DNA of 64,000 nucleotides from Isoetes taiwanensis (taxonomy: Eukaryota > Streptophyta > Lycopodiopsida > Isoetales > Isoetaceae), in the NCBI GenBank assembly GCA_021234155.1, contig JAJEKV010000045.1, forward strand, positions 4,746,544-4,810,543, given 5' to 3'. Both the position numbers and the translations under genes were made by a program. Positions 1 through 11,052 of the stretch are shown here, piece by piece. How positions within the stretch are numbered: the stretch's first letter is position 1; each line of letters opens with the position of its first letter. The notes beneath the pieces were generated by a model. That model was given only the letters and a program-made list of their open reading frames with translations. It did not search any database and had not been told where the DNA came from.

Positions 1-199
1 AGTTTATATCAATCTGTTACTAAAAGGCCATAGGTTTAGCCATTTTGCAGACAAGCATACTATAGTCTTTGCAAACAAACAATGGTCTACTCTTGAAGAA
101 AGATACACCCCATAGAAAAAAAGTGTTGCTGCTCTCATGTTTCTTATTAATAGGCAAGGACATTTGCTTCCTCAGAGCCAAGTTCAAGTTCATATGAAG

Positions 200-1748
200 C
201 AAAACCCAATGGGCTTGCTATTTGGTAAAAGCAACTAATAAACCAAAGATCCGAGGATGGGCTTGTAAGTTGCAAAGTTATGATATTTACGTAAAGAGTT
301 GCACTTGACACGAAATCCTAACCTCTACTTGCCTTATATATTTTTTTGACCATGAAGATGAATTGAATACTATCGACACTTTACTTGCGTGTAGCACATT
401 TAGAGGTAACTCAAGGAAATCAAGCCATAGAAGGATGGCAAAGAACCTATTAGATTTTTTACAACATGGGATCATCTCTTCAAGCCTCACTCCAAGTCGG
501 AAAAGGAGACTCAAGGACAAGTGCAGGCAATTCAAGCCGATAGACAATGTCTTGTGCAAAGTTAATGAGGGATGGAATCTTGTTGAGGTGTGTAACTGGC
601 GAAGATGAGTCTCCGCCTTTGATTATTAGGGAGATGCATAAAGGTATTCTGGGAGGACATTTTGTCGGGATACCAACTAAAAAAGATTCTCAATCTGGAT
701 ATTATTGGCCCTCTTGTTTTAGAGATTGCTATGAGGTCATAAAAACTTGCCATCAATGTCGATTTTTAGTAAAAGAATTTTAGTGCCACCGCCTTGAATC
801 CTATCATATCCCCACTGACCTTTTCAATTTTGGGGACTAGATTATATTGGTCCCATTAATCCCTTCTTCTTCTGGCCAACATCAGCATATTATTGTGGCT
901 CTGATTATTTTACTAAGTGGGCGAGGCCATACCTTTGAGGCAAGCCAATGCTCTCACAACCTGCAAGGTCATGAAAATGTTTGTTCTAGATTTGGTATTC
1001 CTTTCCGTTACATTCTCGATAGAGGTACTCCTTTTGTTAATGAAGTCATTGCTAATTTATTGAGTATTTTGAAGGTCAAACATACCAAAAGCTCTTCATA
1101 TTATCCTCGTAGGCAATGGACAAGTCAAGCTACTAACAAAGTGTTGAAAAATATTTTGCGTAAGACAAATTGAGGTTAACAAAAGGATTGGCATATCAAA
1201 ATAGTGGATGCACTTTTGGGCTTACAGAGTCACTATCAAAACAACTACAAATCACACACCTTTTAATTTGGTTTATGGCATAGAGGCAGCTTTTACCAAA
1301 GAGAACTTGAATTACCCCCTCCTTGAGATTAGCTCATAAATTGTGCTTACCTTTTGAGCATGCCTTACAGGAAAGATTGGACACCTTGTTACATCTAGAT
1401 GAGTATAGAATGGAGGCGGAGAACACTAATTTGCTGAAAAAGGCTAAAGATCCGTCTGCATTCAAAGCCGCACACAAAACACGTACTTTTAGGAAAGGAG
1501 AGCTTGTTCTCAAATGGAATAAGTCAAAAGGAAGATTCACCGGCAAATTTGATAATATTTGGGAAGGACCCTTTGTGGTGCTAGAATCTCTGGTACTAAT
1601 TCTTATTGGTTACAAGAGGTTGCTTCAGAATGCCATTGCCAAACCCTATCAATATCTTGCATCCGAAAAGGTATTGGGATCGATGCTTGCTTGTCCCTCT
1701 TTTTACATTAAAAGCTTAAAAAGAGTTCGCAAAAGAGAGTTAGCTTAG
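200..1748 (+). mobile_element. Decayed Ty3/gypsy retrotransposon, RNase H tail to integrase C-terminus
   Basis: Broken frames on + read in the order of a gypsy pol 3' end. About 225-300 gives an RNase H-type tail (GWACKLQSYDI). About 480-780 gives the integrase zinc-binding module: REMHKGILGGHF, then GYYWPSCFRDCYEVIKTCHQC, which supplies the CxxC pair. About 800-1170 holds remnants of the DDE core, including a DYIGPINP-like start and a TNKVLKNILRKT-like end. 1323-1600 gives the C-terminal region, with RTFRKGELVLKWNKSKGRFT and WEGPFVV, typical of the stretch after the core in gypsy elements. At least four frame changes and internal stops separate these pieces, so it cannot be active. Protease, most of the RT, and any LTR pair were not seen. 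The left part may lie outside the window. Confidence 0.85.
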
Positions 1749-1838
1749 TTAGATCGGTTTGATTTTTGAGCATATTACTCTAGTAGTTAGATCAGTTTGA
1801 CTTTTGAGCATACTACTCTAATGAGTTGGTTTCATGTT
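1749..1838. repeat. Two-copy tandem repeat of about 45 bp
   Basis: A unit starting gttagatcggtttgattttt is followed directly by a near copy starting gttagatcagtttgactttt. Both end in gagcata(t/c)tactcta. It lies just after the gypsy integrase remnant and probably belongs to its 3' untranslated part or LTR. Confidence 0.8.
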
Positions 1839-3000
1839 TATAGGGTGATCGACCGGATAACGGTATAAATGATCTCAAGAATGATTGATACTAATGATTA
1901 CCAAGTGTCACATGCGGAGCATCCTTCTTCCATTTTCATTCATCTGGTCTTAAAGCATTCCTCATCTCGTCTTAAAGCATTCCTACCATCCATTTAGCCT
2001 CCTATTATCTTTCCATACCTTAACAAAGACTCTGCAAATCACCTTCACCATCATAGCGGAGTTGCAAGGATTTGAGATTAATTGGTTTGTGTGTTTCCAT
2101 GACAAAGTGCACCCTTTCTCCATATTTTTCATCCGTCATAAGTAGCCCTACCTTCCATTTGAACTCCTTATTCTTATTCTCATTCCCTAAAAGAAAAAGC
2201 ACTCGCAATTAATCTTTACCACCATAGCGAGCTGCACTTGTTGAAGACCAAGAAGACATGCATTTTCTTGTTTTGGCGAGATTTCAATATTTGCACACTC
2301 ACTCCATCTCCATTCCATTGCCACTCTGCCTTTTCTCATTCATCATACTCCATTCACATCATTCCATCACCATATTTACACTCATTCCATCAACATTTGC
2401 ACTTCACACTTAGACACATTGGTACAAGTTTGAAGACCCCTCTAGTTATCTATTTTTGACATCATATGGCTGAGGGGACCAGCCTTTTTCTTGTTTTGGC
2501 GAGATGTCGCCCCCAAAGGGCAACATGCTAATTGTGATCTATGCATTCAAACTAGGTCAACTCATCTTGGAAGACTAGGTCAAAGTTTGAAAGATTCTTG
2601 GTATTCAACATTGATATGCAGGTCAAGGGATGTTCATTTTTCAAGTCAACAAGAGCTCAAGTTGAAAGTTCACAAGAGGTACTTCATTTGAGATTAAATG
2701 CTTAGTCAAGAATATTCCCTAGAAGAATCTGGGTTATGAAGTTTGGAAGACATCTTTTGAAGATTGGAAGTTAAGAGTTTGGAAGACCCCGTGGTGCTTG
2801 ATTCCACCCCTTAGCCACCCTTATCCAATTTTTATTCATATTCTATCCTTATCCTTTGAAATTTCCTAGCTATTTTCCCTACATCTATATTCTCTTTTGT
2901 TCACCCTTGCACACCCTATCATGCTTTGCCCAATCTCTTCTTTTCTAATACATCCATATTCCCCCATAAGTTATTCCCACCATTGCTTCCATATCTTTTA
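1839..3000. other. Gene-free stretch after the gypsy fragment
   Basis: No coding signal was recognised. Short direct repeats are present: a ttcttgttttggcgaga phrase near 2262 and 2489, and a tcttaaagcattcct phrase near 1950 and 1970. They suggest old LTR or untranslated retroelement sequence, but no LTR boundaries could be placed. Confidence 0.4.
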
Positions 3001-3003
3001 CCC

Positions 3004-5560
3004 TTTTTTTTTTGAAGAACTGTGTCATCAATATATTAAAAGAATGGTAATGTTACAAAGCAAGTGAGGAGGAAGGAGAATTTGCCCCAAAGAGAGGCGA
3101 TTGATACCTCGACCTCCACAACAAACTCACGAAAAAAAGCAACTCTATTGCCGTACAAACCGATCATCACCATCTACAACACCCAAGAAATCCCGTCAAA
3201 TGACAAACTTCCGCTCTACTACTCCCGGGAACACCAGAAAGCTTTGAAATAGCTTGTGTACCTGAGTCGAGGAATCGGAGAGGCTGCAGTCACCAATCCC
3301 CCCGAAGATCCACAACCGCCGCTTCCAAATCAGCCACACCAACCAAGCCACGCGGATGCAAGGCTTGCTGCCGCCAAAGCGCCAAGCACCGAGGATACAC
3401 ATGAAGCGAAGAAAGGCGGCTAGTCAATCTCACACGAAGCAGGCCTAATCCACTCCCGGCAGTCTGCAAGTGAGGGGCATAATAAACTAGACAATGCTCC
3501 ACAGCCTCCCGCATGAAGGCCACAACAAAGGCGAGAGGGCTCACACCCGCCTAAACCGACTCCGAGGGCATTCACCACGATCTGGCGGTGCACCACGCCC
3601 GCGAAACACCCTCCTAACCTTCCGGTGGGGGGAAGTGAGCTCTATGTCCACGTCCAAACCGAAGCCATCGAGAACCCGAAGCCGCAGAGACCACTTGCAA
3701 GAAGGCGTTTTCATGAATAGCCGACACCGGTGAAAAGACCGCACAAAGCAAGAAGACACAACATCCCGGATGAACCTTCCAAACCGCACCACCACATCAT
3801 CATCCCGAGGGACTATAGGTATGTGTAGTGGAATACTCCCCACGTGTTCCCAGATAGCCCGTCCTTTTCCGAAAAGCGAGCTCGAAAGAACTCCCCGAAG
3901 CTAGCTGACCACCCCAATACCAATCCTCCAAGGTGAGCAGTACAACAGTCATTTAACGCCTCTAGGCCCCGAGCATGCACAAAGGGCAGCCAAGGGCAAG
4001 TGCGCCAGGGGTAGAGGAACCCACAAGAAAGGACTGAGGCATAATCTAGTCGGAAGAGCACACGACATGATCCCAATCCGCGGAGAAAAGGGGATGCATG
4101 TGGGAAAGGCCAAGACCATACAACAAAGCCTGTGGCAACTCCACATGCAATGACGGCTTCCCCAAACGCCACACAATGGCGAAGAGATCGCAACAACAAC
4201 GCCGCACTGTGAGAAGATGCTCCATCCTACGAACGCCCAAACAAACTTGAGACCAACACCTTACTATGCGGCGCCAAATCCGTAATGGCCAAGCCCCCAT
4301 CCTCCTGGGCGAGACACTTCCACCAAGCCACTTTAACAACCGCCTTCATCATCCCCGCCCCACACAAAATTTCTAACAATCTTATCCAAAGCCTCAGATC
4401 TTACCCTCGGGAGCTAGCATCGCAGATGTCGGCATACACATGAATGCTACAAATGACTTGGCAATAGTGATCCTACCCGCCATGGACAACTTGCTACCCT
4501 TCCACCAATTGAGGTGTTTCTAATCCCCTGCAAAATCTCATCCCACACCCTCCCCATGGAAACATCCCTCCAAAGGGAATACCCAAATGTACCTTTAGTA
4601 CACACATTACCCGGAAGCACCTTCCAAGGAATAGAGCCAAACAAGGGGGGGCGGAGTCACCGGGCCCATAATGCGAGCACTTACCCCAATTCAAAAGAAT
4701 GCCCGAGGCCAAGGAGAAAGTATCCAACAAACCCTTCACATTCAAGAAATTCCTCTCTTCGCCACCAAGAAGAGGAAAGTGTCATCGCAAACGTTAATAA
4801 TCTAGCCGGCTACCATCCCGCATCCAAGCCCATCCACCACTCCTCCTCCACCAGCCCAAAACAATCGGTGACAAAGGCTCCCGCCACAATCGTAAACAAA
4901 AATGGCGCCAAAGGGCACCCCGACGCACCTCCGCCTAAGGAGAAAAAGGCGGAGGTTCACCCCGCACACCACCGTAGAGTCCGCTGGCCTATCCATGACT
5001 TCATGATTGTTTCTCAGAAAGCGTGGACCACGCCCAACGCCAACATCATGGCGCATAAGAACTCCCAACGGACACTATCGTAAGCTTTGGCAAAGTCAAG
5101 CTTAAGATAGGCAATGCCTTTGACCTGTTTTTCCGCCCAATAAAGGCCCTCATAAGTCTGCGGCAACATTAGTCAAAATGTTCCTCCCAGGACAAACCTG
5201 CATCCTTACTAATGGAAGAAGTCAACACCGGCTTCAACTTCTCGCCGTGGCTTTCGCAATAATCTTATACACTGAGAGGACAACAAGGAGATAGGCCTCC
5301 AATCATTAATTGTAGAAGGTCGCTTAACCTTAGGAATCAAGGAAATGCATGCCAGATTCAAGATCCTATCCATCCGAGAAGACCGCAAAGAACTCAAGAT
5401 ACACCGGTACAATCGACTCACCAGCCCACTCCCAATAAGTCTCGAAGAACTCCACAGGATGCCATCCAGCCTGTGACATTTATCCTTGGCCATGCACATA
5501 CATGCCGCCAAATCCTCTCTCGAGAGCTCCTCGCCCAAGCTCTCACTCTGGTGAGGCACA
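3004..5560 (-). mobile_element. 5'-truncated L1-like LINE, RT to 3' poly(A)
   Basis: On the minus strand, 5559-5209 encodes an RT segment: MAKDKCHRLDGI, an NDWRPISLLS core motif and ISLIPKVKRPS before it. 5090-4490 holds broken RT palm and thumb pieces, including a DDTFLFL-like remnant near 4800, then LASGILLNWGKCS and LGIPFGG. 4340-3290 encodes the zinc-binding RT-associated (zf-RVT type) tail, with VAWWKCLAQEDGGLA and CLALWRQQALHPRGL-like stretches. The + strand T-run at 3004-3013 is the poly(A) tail of the minus-strand element. The frame is broken many times and the endonuclease and ORF1 are absent, so this is a dead, 5'-truncated copy. I could not find a target-site duplication. Confidence 0.85.
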
Positions 5561-5641
5561 TTGTTTGCAAATTTCCCTAGCCTAAATCCTCTTGCAACTG
5601 TCTATACCCTTATGCCTATTTATCATTGTGCCATGCTACAT

Positions 5642-5810
5642 GTATACTTTTTATACCAAACATGGAAGGGTGCCATTAACATAAATTTATATCGCAATTT
5701 CGCTCAGATAAATTTATACCGGTCAGACTTCTGATAAATTTATACCGAGCCGTGGCACCCATATAAATTGATACGCTGGCACCCTTCCATGGTTGGTATA
5801 AATTTATACA
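5642..5810. repeat. Hairpin element with about 34-bp inverted arms and repeated ATAAATTTATACC
   Basis: The left arm (5642-5676, containing accaaacatggaagggtgcc) is the reverse complement of the right arm (5775-5810, containing ggcacccttccatggttggt). The loop of about 98 bp contains further copies of the palindromic core ataaattta(t)acc and another ggcacccatataaattgatac. It could be a small MITE or the terminal structure of a larger element. It lies between the LINE at 3.0-5.6 kb and the ParB-like gene. Confidence 0.75.
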
Positions 5811-5918
5811 GCTCAATGCTTCTACACAGTTTAAACCACGCTAAACATACTATTGAAAGACTCATTTAAATGTTGTACTTACTTGACCATCTCTGAAAGC
5901 AAGCTGGAAGTAGTTGTC

Positions 5919-6665
5919 CTACTGCTTCACAGCCATTATGGGCTTCTTATCCGAATCATAACTTAGGCAACACTCTGTCACACAGGCTTCCCGAAGTTCT
6001 TGGAGCTTGTTCTTTTGTTTTTTAAAGTCCTCTCCATGCATTTGTTTGAACTCCACATACTCTCGGTGCATGAATCGGATTTTATCTATAAGGCTCATGA
6101 TTAATCTGAAATCATTGTCGAGATTATGGCTCATGGCAATGACCTTAGATTCTTCGTCTGTTAGCCCCACATAAATGTGCGCTTCCACGCTCTTCCAGAC
6201 CTCGTTTCGGCTTTCTTCTTTTGATAGTTCTTTTCTTGCTTTATAACTATGTGTGCCACCAAGATCATAATACGTATAATCCTCGAAGTCTGCCTTCCTG
6301 TAATCTTTTAGTTAATTGACTTGACTTCTGTCTACCATGACAACGAGTGGCGACACATGTGCATGTGGATTCCTTCTCATTCTTTGCTTTAAGATAGCCA
6401 CATGTGCCGCGTATAACTTTCTCACCTGAAGCACTCTGACCCCATCTTCATTCTTTGGTGGCCTCTTAGTTGTGCTCAGTGTCAAAGAAATAGTTTGCTT
6501 TAGCAGCTTGGTCTCATTAACCCTTTTCAAAATAGCACTCGACTTATCTGAGGGCTGCAATACAATATCTGCCCCAGGGGCCTTTTGAAGCGCTTCTGCT
6601 GACTCCTCTATAGTCAAGGCCTTTGTGGTTCTTGACTTTTTTTTGGGCTGTATATCAACTATCAA
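5919..6665 (-). pseudogene. ParB/sulfiredoxin-like domain protein, transposon-type, one internal stop
   Basis: Read on the minus strand, 6665-5919 is one frame interrupted only by a TAA at 6309-6311. Upstream of the stop are basic and coiled stretches, then HVSPLVVMVDRSQV. Downstream are DLGGTHSYKARKEL, YVGLTDEESKVIAMSHN and a charged helical tail (HREYVEFKQMHGEDFKKQKN). The order 'preferred residue strand, GG[T/N]HS/R-x-A, then GLTDEEA-xx-A-xx-HN' is the layout of the ParB N-terminal fold. That fold in eukaryotes occurs mostly in mobile-element or uncharacterised proteins. Here GGTHS stands where classic ParB has DGxHR. It is the lower arm of a divergent pair with the gene at 8.4-10.1 kb. 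Function is not known. The fold assignment is inference from motif pattern. Confidence 0.6.
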
Positions 6666-7355
6666 GGCTTATCTCTTACCCTTTCCTCTCGTCACCACCT
6701 CTTCCTCCTCTTCCTCTTCTTGTTCCTCTTCCGGTTCGCTATCTTTCTCCACCTCATCCTTAGAACGTGGGTACCATTGCACCTTTGGTCATAACCTTCC
6801 CCGGCCACAGAGTGTCACTAATGAAAGGATGTCCACTATGTCCCTAGTGCGAGGTTAAATTAGAAGTCGACAAGATAAATTTATATGGTAAAGCCACGTA
6901 GATCAACTTACATAGCCAAGCTTGTAATTATTCGCAATGTAATCATGAACATCTTTAGGCTTGCACGCAGCCGATACTGGCATTCTCAAGTTCGTAATGT
7001 ACACAACGCCCTCGCCGCCGTTCACGCAGCCCATATGAAGCTCATCTCGCTTTCGCGGGCGCTTAAGCTTGTCATCTCGGTGGGGTAGTAATCATCCGCC
7101 TTTAAACTTCCCCTCCTTGTCCCATACCATAGGTACAGTGTACGCTGGCTGGGGTAGCGCCTCTCGCCCCCCGCGGATGTACCATGTCACATCTTTCGGG
7201 CCAGAAGTTTTGCATCTTCGACGCTTGTGTCTTCGATGGTTGTCCCTTGCTTTTGATAACAAGCTTGGGGCTGAAAAGCGCAAAAAACTCCTTTTTACAT
7301 CAGAAAAACAGTTTCTTACCACAACTTTAAACACTTTAGCTCTAAGAAAAGTCAC
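6666..7355 (-). pseudogene. Probable N-terminal part of the ParB-like gene, frame-broken
   Basis: The minus strand carries protein-like stretches leading towards the ParB-like frame. 7355-7092 has RRHKRRRCKTS, DVTWYIRGGREALPQP and VPMVWDKEGKFKG. About 7060-6890 has RDELHMGCVNGGEGVVYITN followed by KPKDVHDYIANNYKLGYV. About 6780-6690 has an acidic tract (EEEQEEEEEEE, seen on + as a TCC/TCT run). They lie in different frames separated by stops, so the reading is of a decayed gene. Introns cannot be excluded. I do not recognise a family for this part. Confidence 0.45.
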
Positions 7356-8369
7356 TTAAAGAACCTTAAATTCGCGCCATTTACCCCTTTTTCTCTGGAA
7401 ATAGACCTTAAAACACAACATTAGTGTTCAAATAGTATGGTTCCGGACCTTTCTTTAGACATTCGACACCTAATTTAAATTTAAAACACCTGCCCAATGT
7501 CATCGTAGTAGCCACCTAAACTGCCTCGATATTCAAAACCTCAAGTTTGAAGTTTGTACAACACGCCCCCACCACCGCTTTTTACTCCACCATAGCCCCG
7601 CTTCTGAACGCCGCTTGCCCCCCACCAATGCGTTTTACTACCACAGTCCACAAAACAACGAAACTTTCCTCCACCCATTCATTTCACTCCAGCAAGGGAG
7701 GACGAGCTCGTGACTCCTCCTCCAGCCTGCTTTTAGTCCTTCTCCCATAGTCCAACGTAGAGAGCCTCCCCCGAGGCAAATCACACCAACTCCATCCATC
7801 TCGCCACTTGATACTACACTAAGTGGGAGCAGCCACCGCCACGCAACTCCCCTCAGATTCTATGACACTTCAGAGCTACTCAACTACGCCACCAACCTCA
7901 CTACTTTTTCCTAGAGAGAGGGAAAGCAGCCCCTCCAAGACCTGCCCACACCAAACTTCTCAAGATCTACTAGTACACCATCTGTTGTTCTTGTCGATGA
8001 AGAAACTCCTCATGTTGATCTCTCGATGAGGACATAGCAAAGCCACAAGACTCTATGTTCAATTCAAAGCTCCTCATGAGTGAAAACCTTAAGCTTAAAC
8101 TTACACAAGAAAGCATGTACATTGCAAAGAAGAAAGAAACTTATGGATCGAGGCTCACTTTTGGGGCAACACATACAAAGTTAATCGTTGTTTTCAACGT
8201 TGTTTGATTAAGATTGGACTAAAGGAATTGAGGTTGATTCGATAATTACAGTTCAATGACTCTCATAGACCAAAAGGGATACTTAGCCTTCAATATTAGG
8301 CCGTGATTATGGTGAAAAGTTTACTTACACACCGGTGGCCAATAATCCACCCTCCAAACGACCTTTAAA
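7356..8369. other. Spacer between the divergent gene pair
   Basis: No recognised domain. 7540-8030 is CT-rich, with ORF fragments rich in Ser, Pro and Thr. About 8040-8370 may hold the decayed N-terminal part of the + strand transposase-like gene, but nothing diagnostic was seen. This is where a shared promoter region would sit if the two genes form one element. Confidence 0.4.
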
Positions 8370-10095
8370 TTGATTCTTAGGCAGCAGACGACTTCACCGC
8401 CAAGAAAAGGGTTTGACAAGAATCCATGCATTAATGACTACTGCCATTCACGAAGTATATCCAGAATTCATGCCCTTCAATGTGTTTCCTGGATGGAAGG
8501 TTTCTTTAAGGAGTCATGCGAGAAACTCCCTAACATCCCTATATACCACTTGAGTGACAACTTCACGAAACGTGAAGTCTACAAGAATTATAAGGACATG
8601 TGTGCTGAGGCTGGAGAACGCCATGTATGCTACTCTTACTTCATCGCGGTTCGAAAAAGAGTTTTCCCGCGCGTCTATTCCTAGAAAGCACCGGATGTCT
8701 ATTTGTGCTACATGCTCTGAATTAAAAGCTCAGAGACAAAATGCAAGGACACTTCACACTAAAAGTAAGCTTTCACAACGTGCTCTTGCCTAGTTCTACT
8801 CAATGGTAGATTTTTGTCCTGAACATATTTTCATTTCAGATGCATTGAAAGAGAAACTGAACAAGCACAAAGAACAACAATCTTTGGAAAGGAGAAAATT
8901 GACAAAACACGAAGAAAGACCGAACAACCACTCAACTACATATCGGTTGTTGTTGATGGAATGGACTGTAAGAAGACCACCCTACCACATTTTGTCAATG
9001 TGCCTAAGGATGCTCCTGAAGAATATTTCATACACCTGCATGTTGTTGGTGCTATGGTATTTAATGGGAAACTATCTTGCAAGGCATTTTTGAACTATCC
9101 AAACATTCATGCTGATCCAAATCTCACTATCACAATATTGAATAAGCTTCTTTCTAATCTAGAACATATACCACCGGTTCTATATCTTCAGCTAGACAAC
9201 ACGTCAAGAGAAAGTAAGAAGCGTGCATTGTTTGCTTATCGTACATGTTAGTTGAGAAACAAATCTTCAAGAAGGTGAAGATTGGTTTCCCGCTTGTTGG
9301 TCATACACACCGATCAAATTGGTCGAATGTTCAAGAGGTTTTCTAAACATCTTGCTCGAAAAAAATTTCTCACCGCCAAAGAATGATTGAGGTTATTCAA
9401 GATTCCTACAATCCTCGTCTAGACATCGAGTTATTGGAAGAAACTTATGATTTCAAGGAATGGATTTTTCGGAGAGATCAATTGAGTCCCTATGCAATAG
9501 AGCCCTTGAGAAACATTACATTTCAGCATCAGATCAAATTCTCACTTGTAGATGGCAAGACACAACAAGTTGCTCGGGTATCTGGTTCAGTCTCAGAGAT
9601 TCAGAAAGGAATGCTCATAGCTGTCCCAGCTGATGTACTGGAGGTAACAAGAGAGGATGGAATTCCCACTCAATTAAAAGTGCACTGGATGAGAACAAGT
9701 GCTGCCAATGCTTTCAGTGGGAGTTATAGTTTGGAGATGGTAAAAACAGGAGTGGGAAGGAGAGCAAAGTCCAGAGCAAACACCGGCCGTCATAGATCTA
9801 GTCAAGTAAAGGTTCTTGCATATGACTTTTGTTCTCGACCACCGCCAATAAGTTACGCGGCGGTCACTCAAACGTTAATAAGGTCAGCATGTTGATTAGA
9901 CAAACAACCTTGAAAGGTAGCCAAAAAAGATGATGATGAAGACTCACTTGTAGACAGTGAGGAAGAAGATCGTTCGAGTACATCCAGTTTCGAGAGTGAA
10001 GGTGAGGATGAAGGCTCTACTGATCAGGGACTAAATGAGTTTGAGGATGACATGCATCCTGATATTGCTGCAAAATGTAAGTTTGTCCGATGACT
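8370..10095 (+). pseudogene. DUF7869-like transposase-type protein, frame-broken
   Basis: Three frames on + join into a recognisable order. 8470-8690 gives IYHLSDNFTKREVYKNYKDM and a YSYF(x)4R(K/E)FS-like stretch. 8690-8960 gives HRMSICATCSELKAQRQ (a CxxC knuckle), then ERRKLTKHEERP. 8940-9250 gives VVVDGMDCKKTTLPHF, then NLTITILNKLL and PPVLYLQLDNTSRESKK. 9250-9420 gives IFKKVKIGFPLVGHTH, then MFKRFSKHLAR and IEVIQDSYNPR. 9940-10060 is a Ser/Asp/Glu-rich tail. The spacing of the acidic residues (DGMD, LQLDN, then GHTHxxxD) suggests an RNase H-fold (DDE-like) transposase core; that part is inference. Single-base shifts at about 8590, 8940, 9240 and 9325 break it. It diverges from the ParB-like gene. 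Confidence 0.65.
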
Positions 10096-10484
10096 CGAAC
10101 ATGTAAAGAACAGAAAGTGCAGGTGATGAGGGTTTGTCAAAATGTCCTATATATTTGACAATTTTGTTCATAATTTTGTAAAATTTTCACAAGCTTTGAA
10201 TATATCACTTCTTTGTCACTCTACCACCCTTGCTGTTTTTTTTTTATTGCCTCTTTTTTGCTACACTTCATATAAGTAGCTATTTTTTGTTCCAAATTAG
10301 GAGGATGAAAATAGATATTAAATATTTTTGCATACAGGCCATGTTCAATCAACCCCTCAAAAAAAGTACCTAAATTAGCTAAATTATCACATTTGTCACG
10401 AACAAACCTTCAAAATGGACTTTTTTTAGGGAATTTTAAGGAATCTTTCAAAGTTTCCTTTTGAAGTGCGTTTGGAGCAAATAA
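10096..10484. other. AT-rich spacer, no gene seen
   Basis: T-rich sequence between the transposase-like gene and the Helitron fragment. No terminal inverted repeat matching the 5.6-kb side was found by eye. Confidence 0.4.
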
Positions 10485-10862
10485 GTGCGTTTCAATTTAA
10501 ACTTTGTTACAAGTCCAAAAATTCATGATGCACAGACACACAAAAAAAGTGCTCTCCCAATGATAGTTCATGTTGTTACAAATACTCGAAGGATATCAAC
10601 CCAACAACATATCTTGATTCGAAGGGTTACGTATAATATAAGAGGAGGAGTACAGATGATGTATGGGTGGTTCCATACAATGCATTCCTTCTACATGAGT
10701 TGGATTGTCATATTATGGTAGACATAGCATCTACAGTCCATGTATTCTCTTATATTTATGGTTACATTTACAAAGGATTTGACAGTGCTAATTTTCAGGT
10801 AACCCAAGATAGGCACTCAATCTCTATACCATCATCGTTAGGGAATGAACCTGAAATAGTCA

Positions 10863-11052
10863 CTACTATAAAAACATGCAGAAATGGCACAAAAGTGACA
10901 TTTATGCTCTGCCTTTTTACGGAGCAGAAACGTCACTTTTATGCCATTTATGATGTTTGTGCTCCCCAAATGACACAAAAGTGAAATTTATGCTCTGCAA
11001 ATGGCAGAGCAGAAACGTCACTTTTGTGCCATTTCTACCTATTTTTATAGTC
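10863..11052. mobile_element. 190-bp MITE inside the Helitron, TSD TAGTCA
   Basis: The termini are inverted repeats. The left ctataaaaa...gaaatggcacaaaagtgac is mirrored by the right gtcacttttgtgccatttc...tttttatag. The interior is also palindromic around gcagagcagaaacg. The flanking direct repeat TAGTCA is at 10857-10862 and 11053-11058. Removing the element plus one repeat copy restores the Helitron frame (NEPEIV joined to RESSLRNDD), which fixes the insertion limits. No coding capacity. The superfamily is uncertain because a 6-bp duplication does not fit the commonest plant MITE classes neatly. Confidence 0.88.

Noticed and set aside
3494-5083. Long + strand frames inside the LINE
   Set aside because: The minus strand encodes recognisable RT and zf-RVT; the + frames are shadows.
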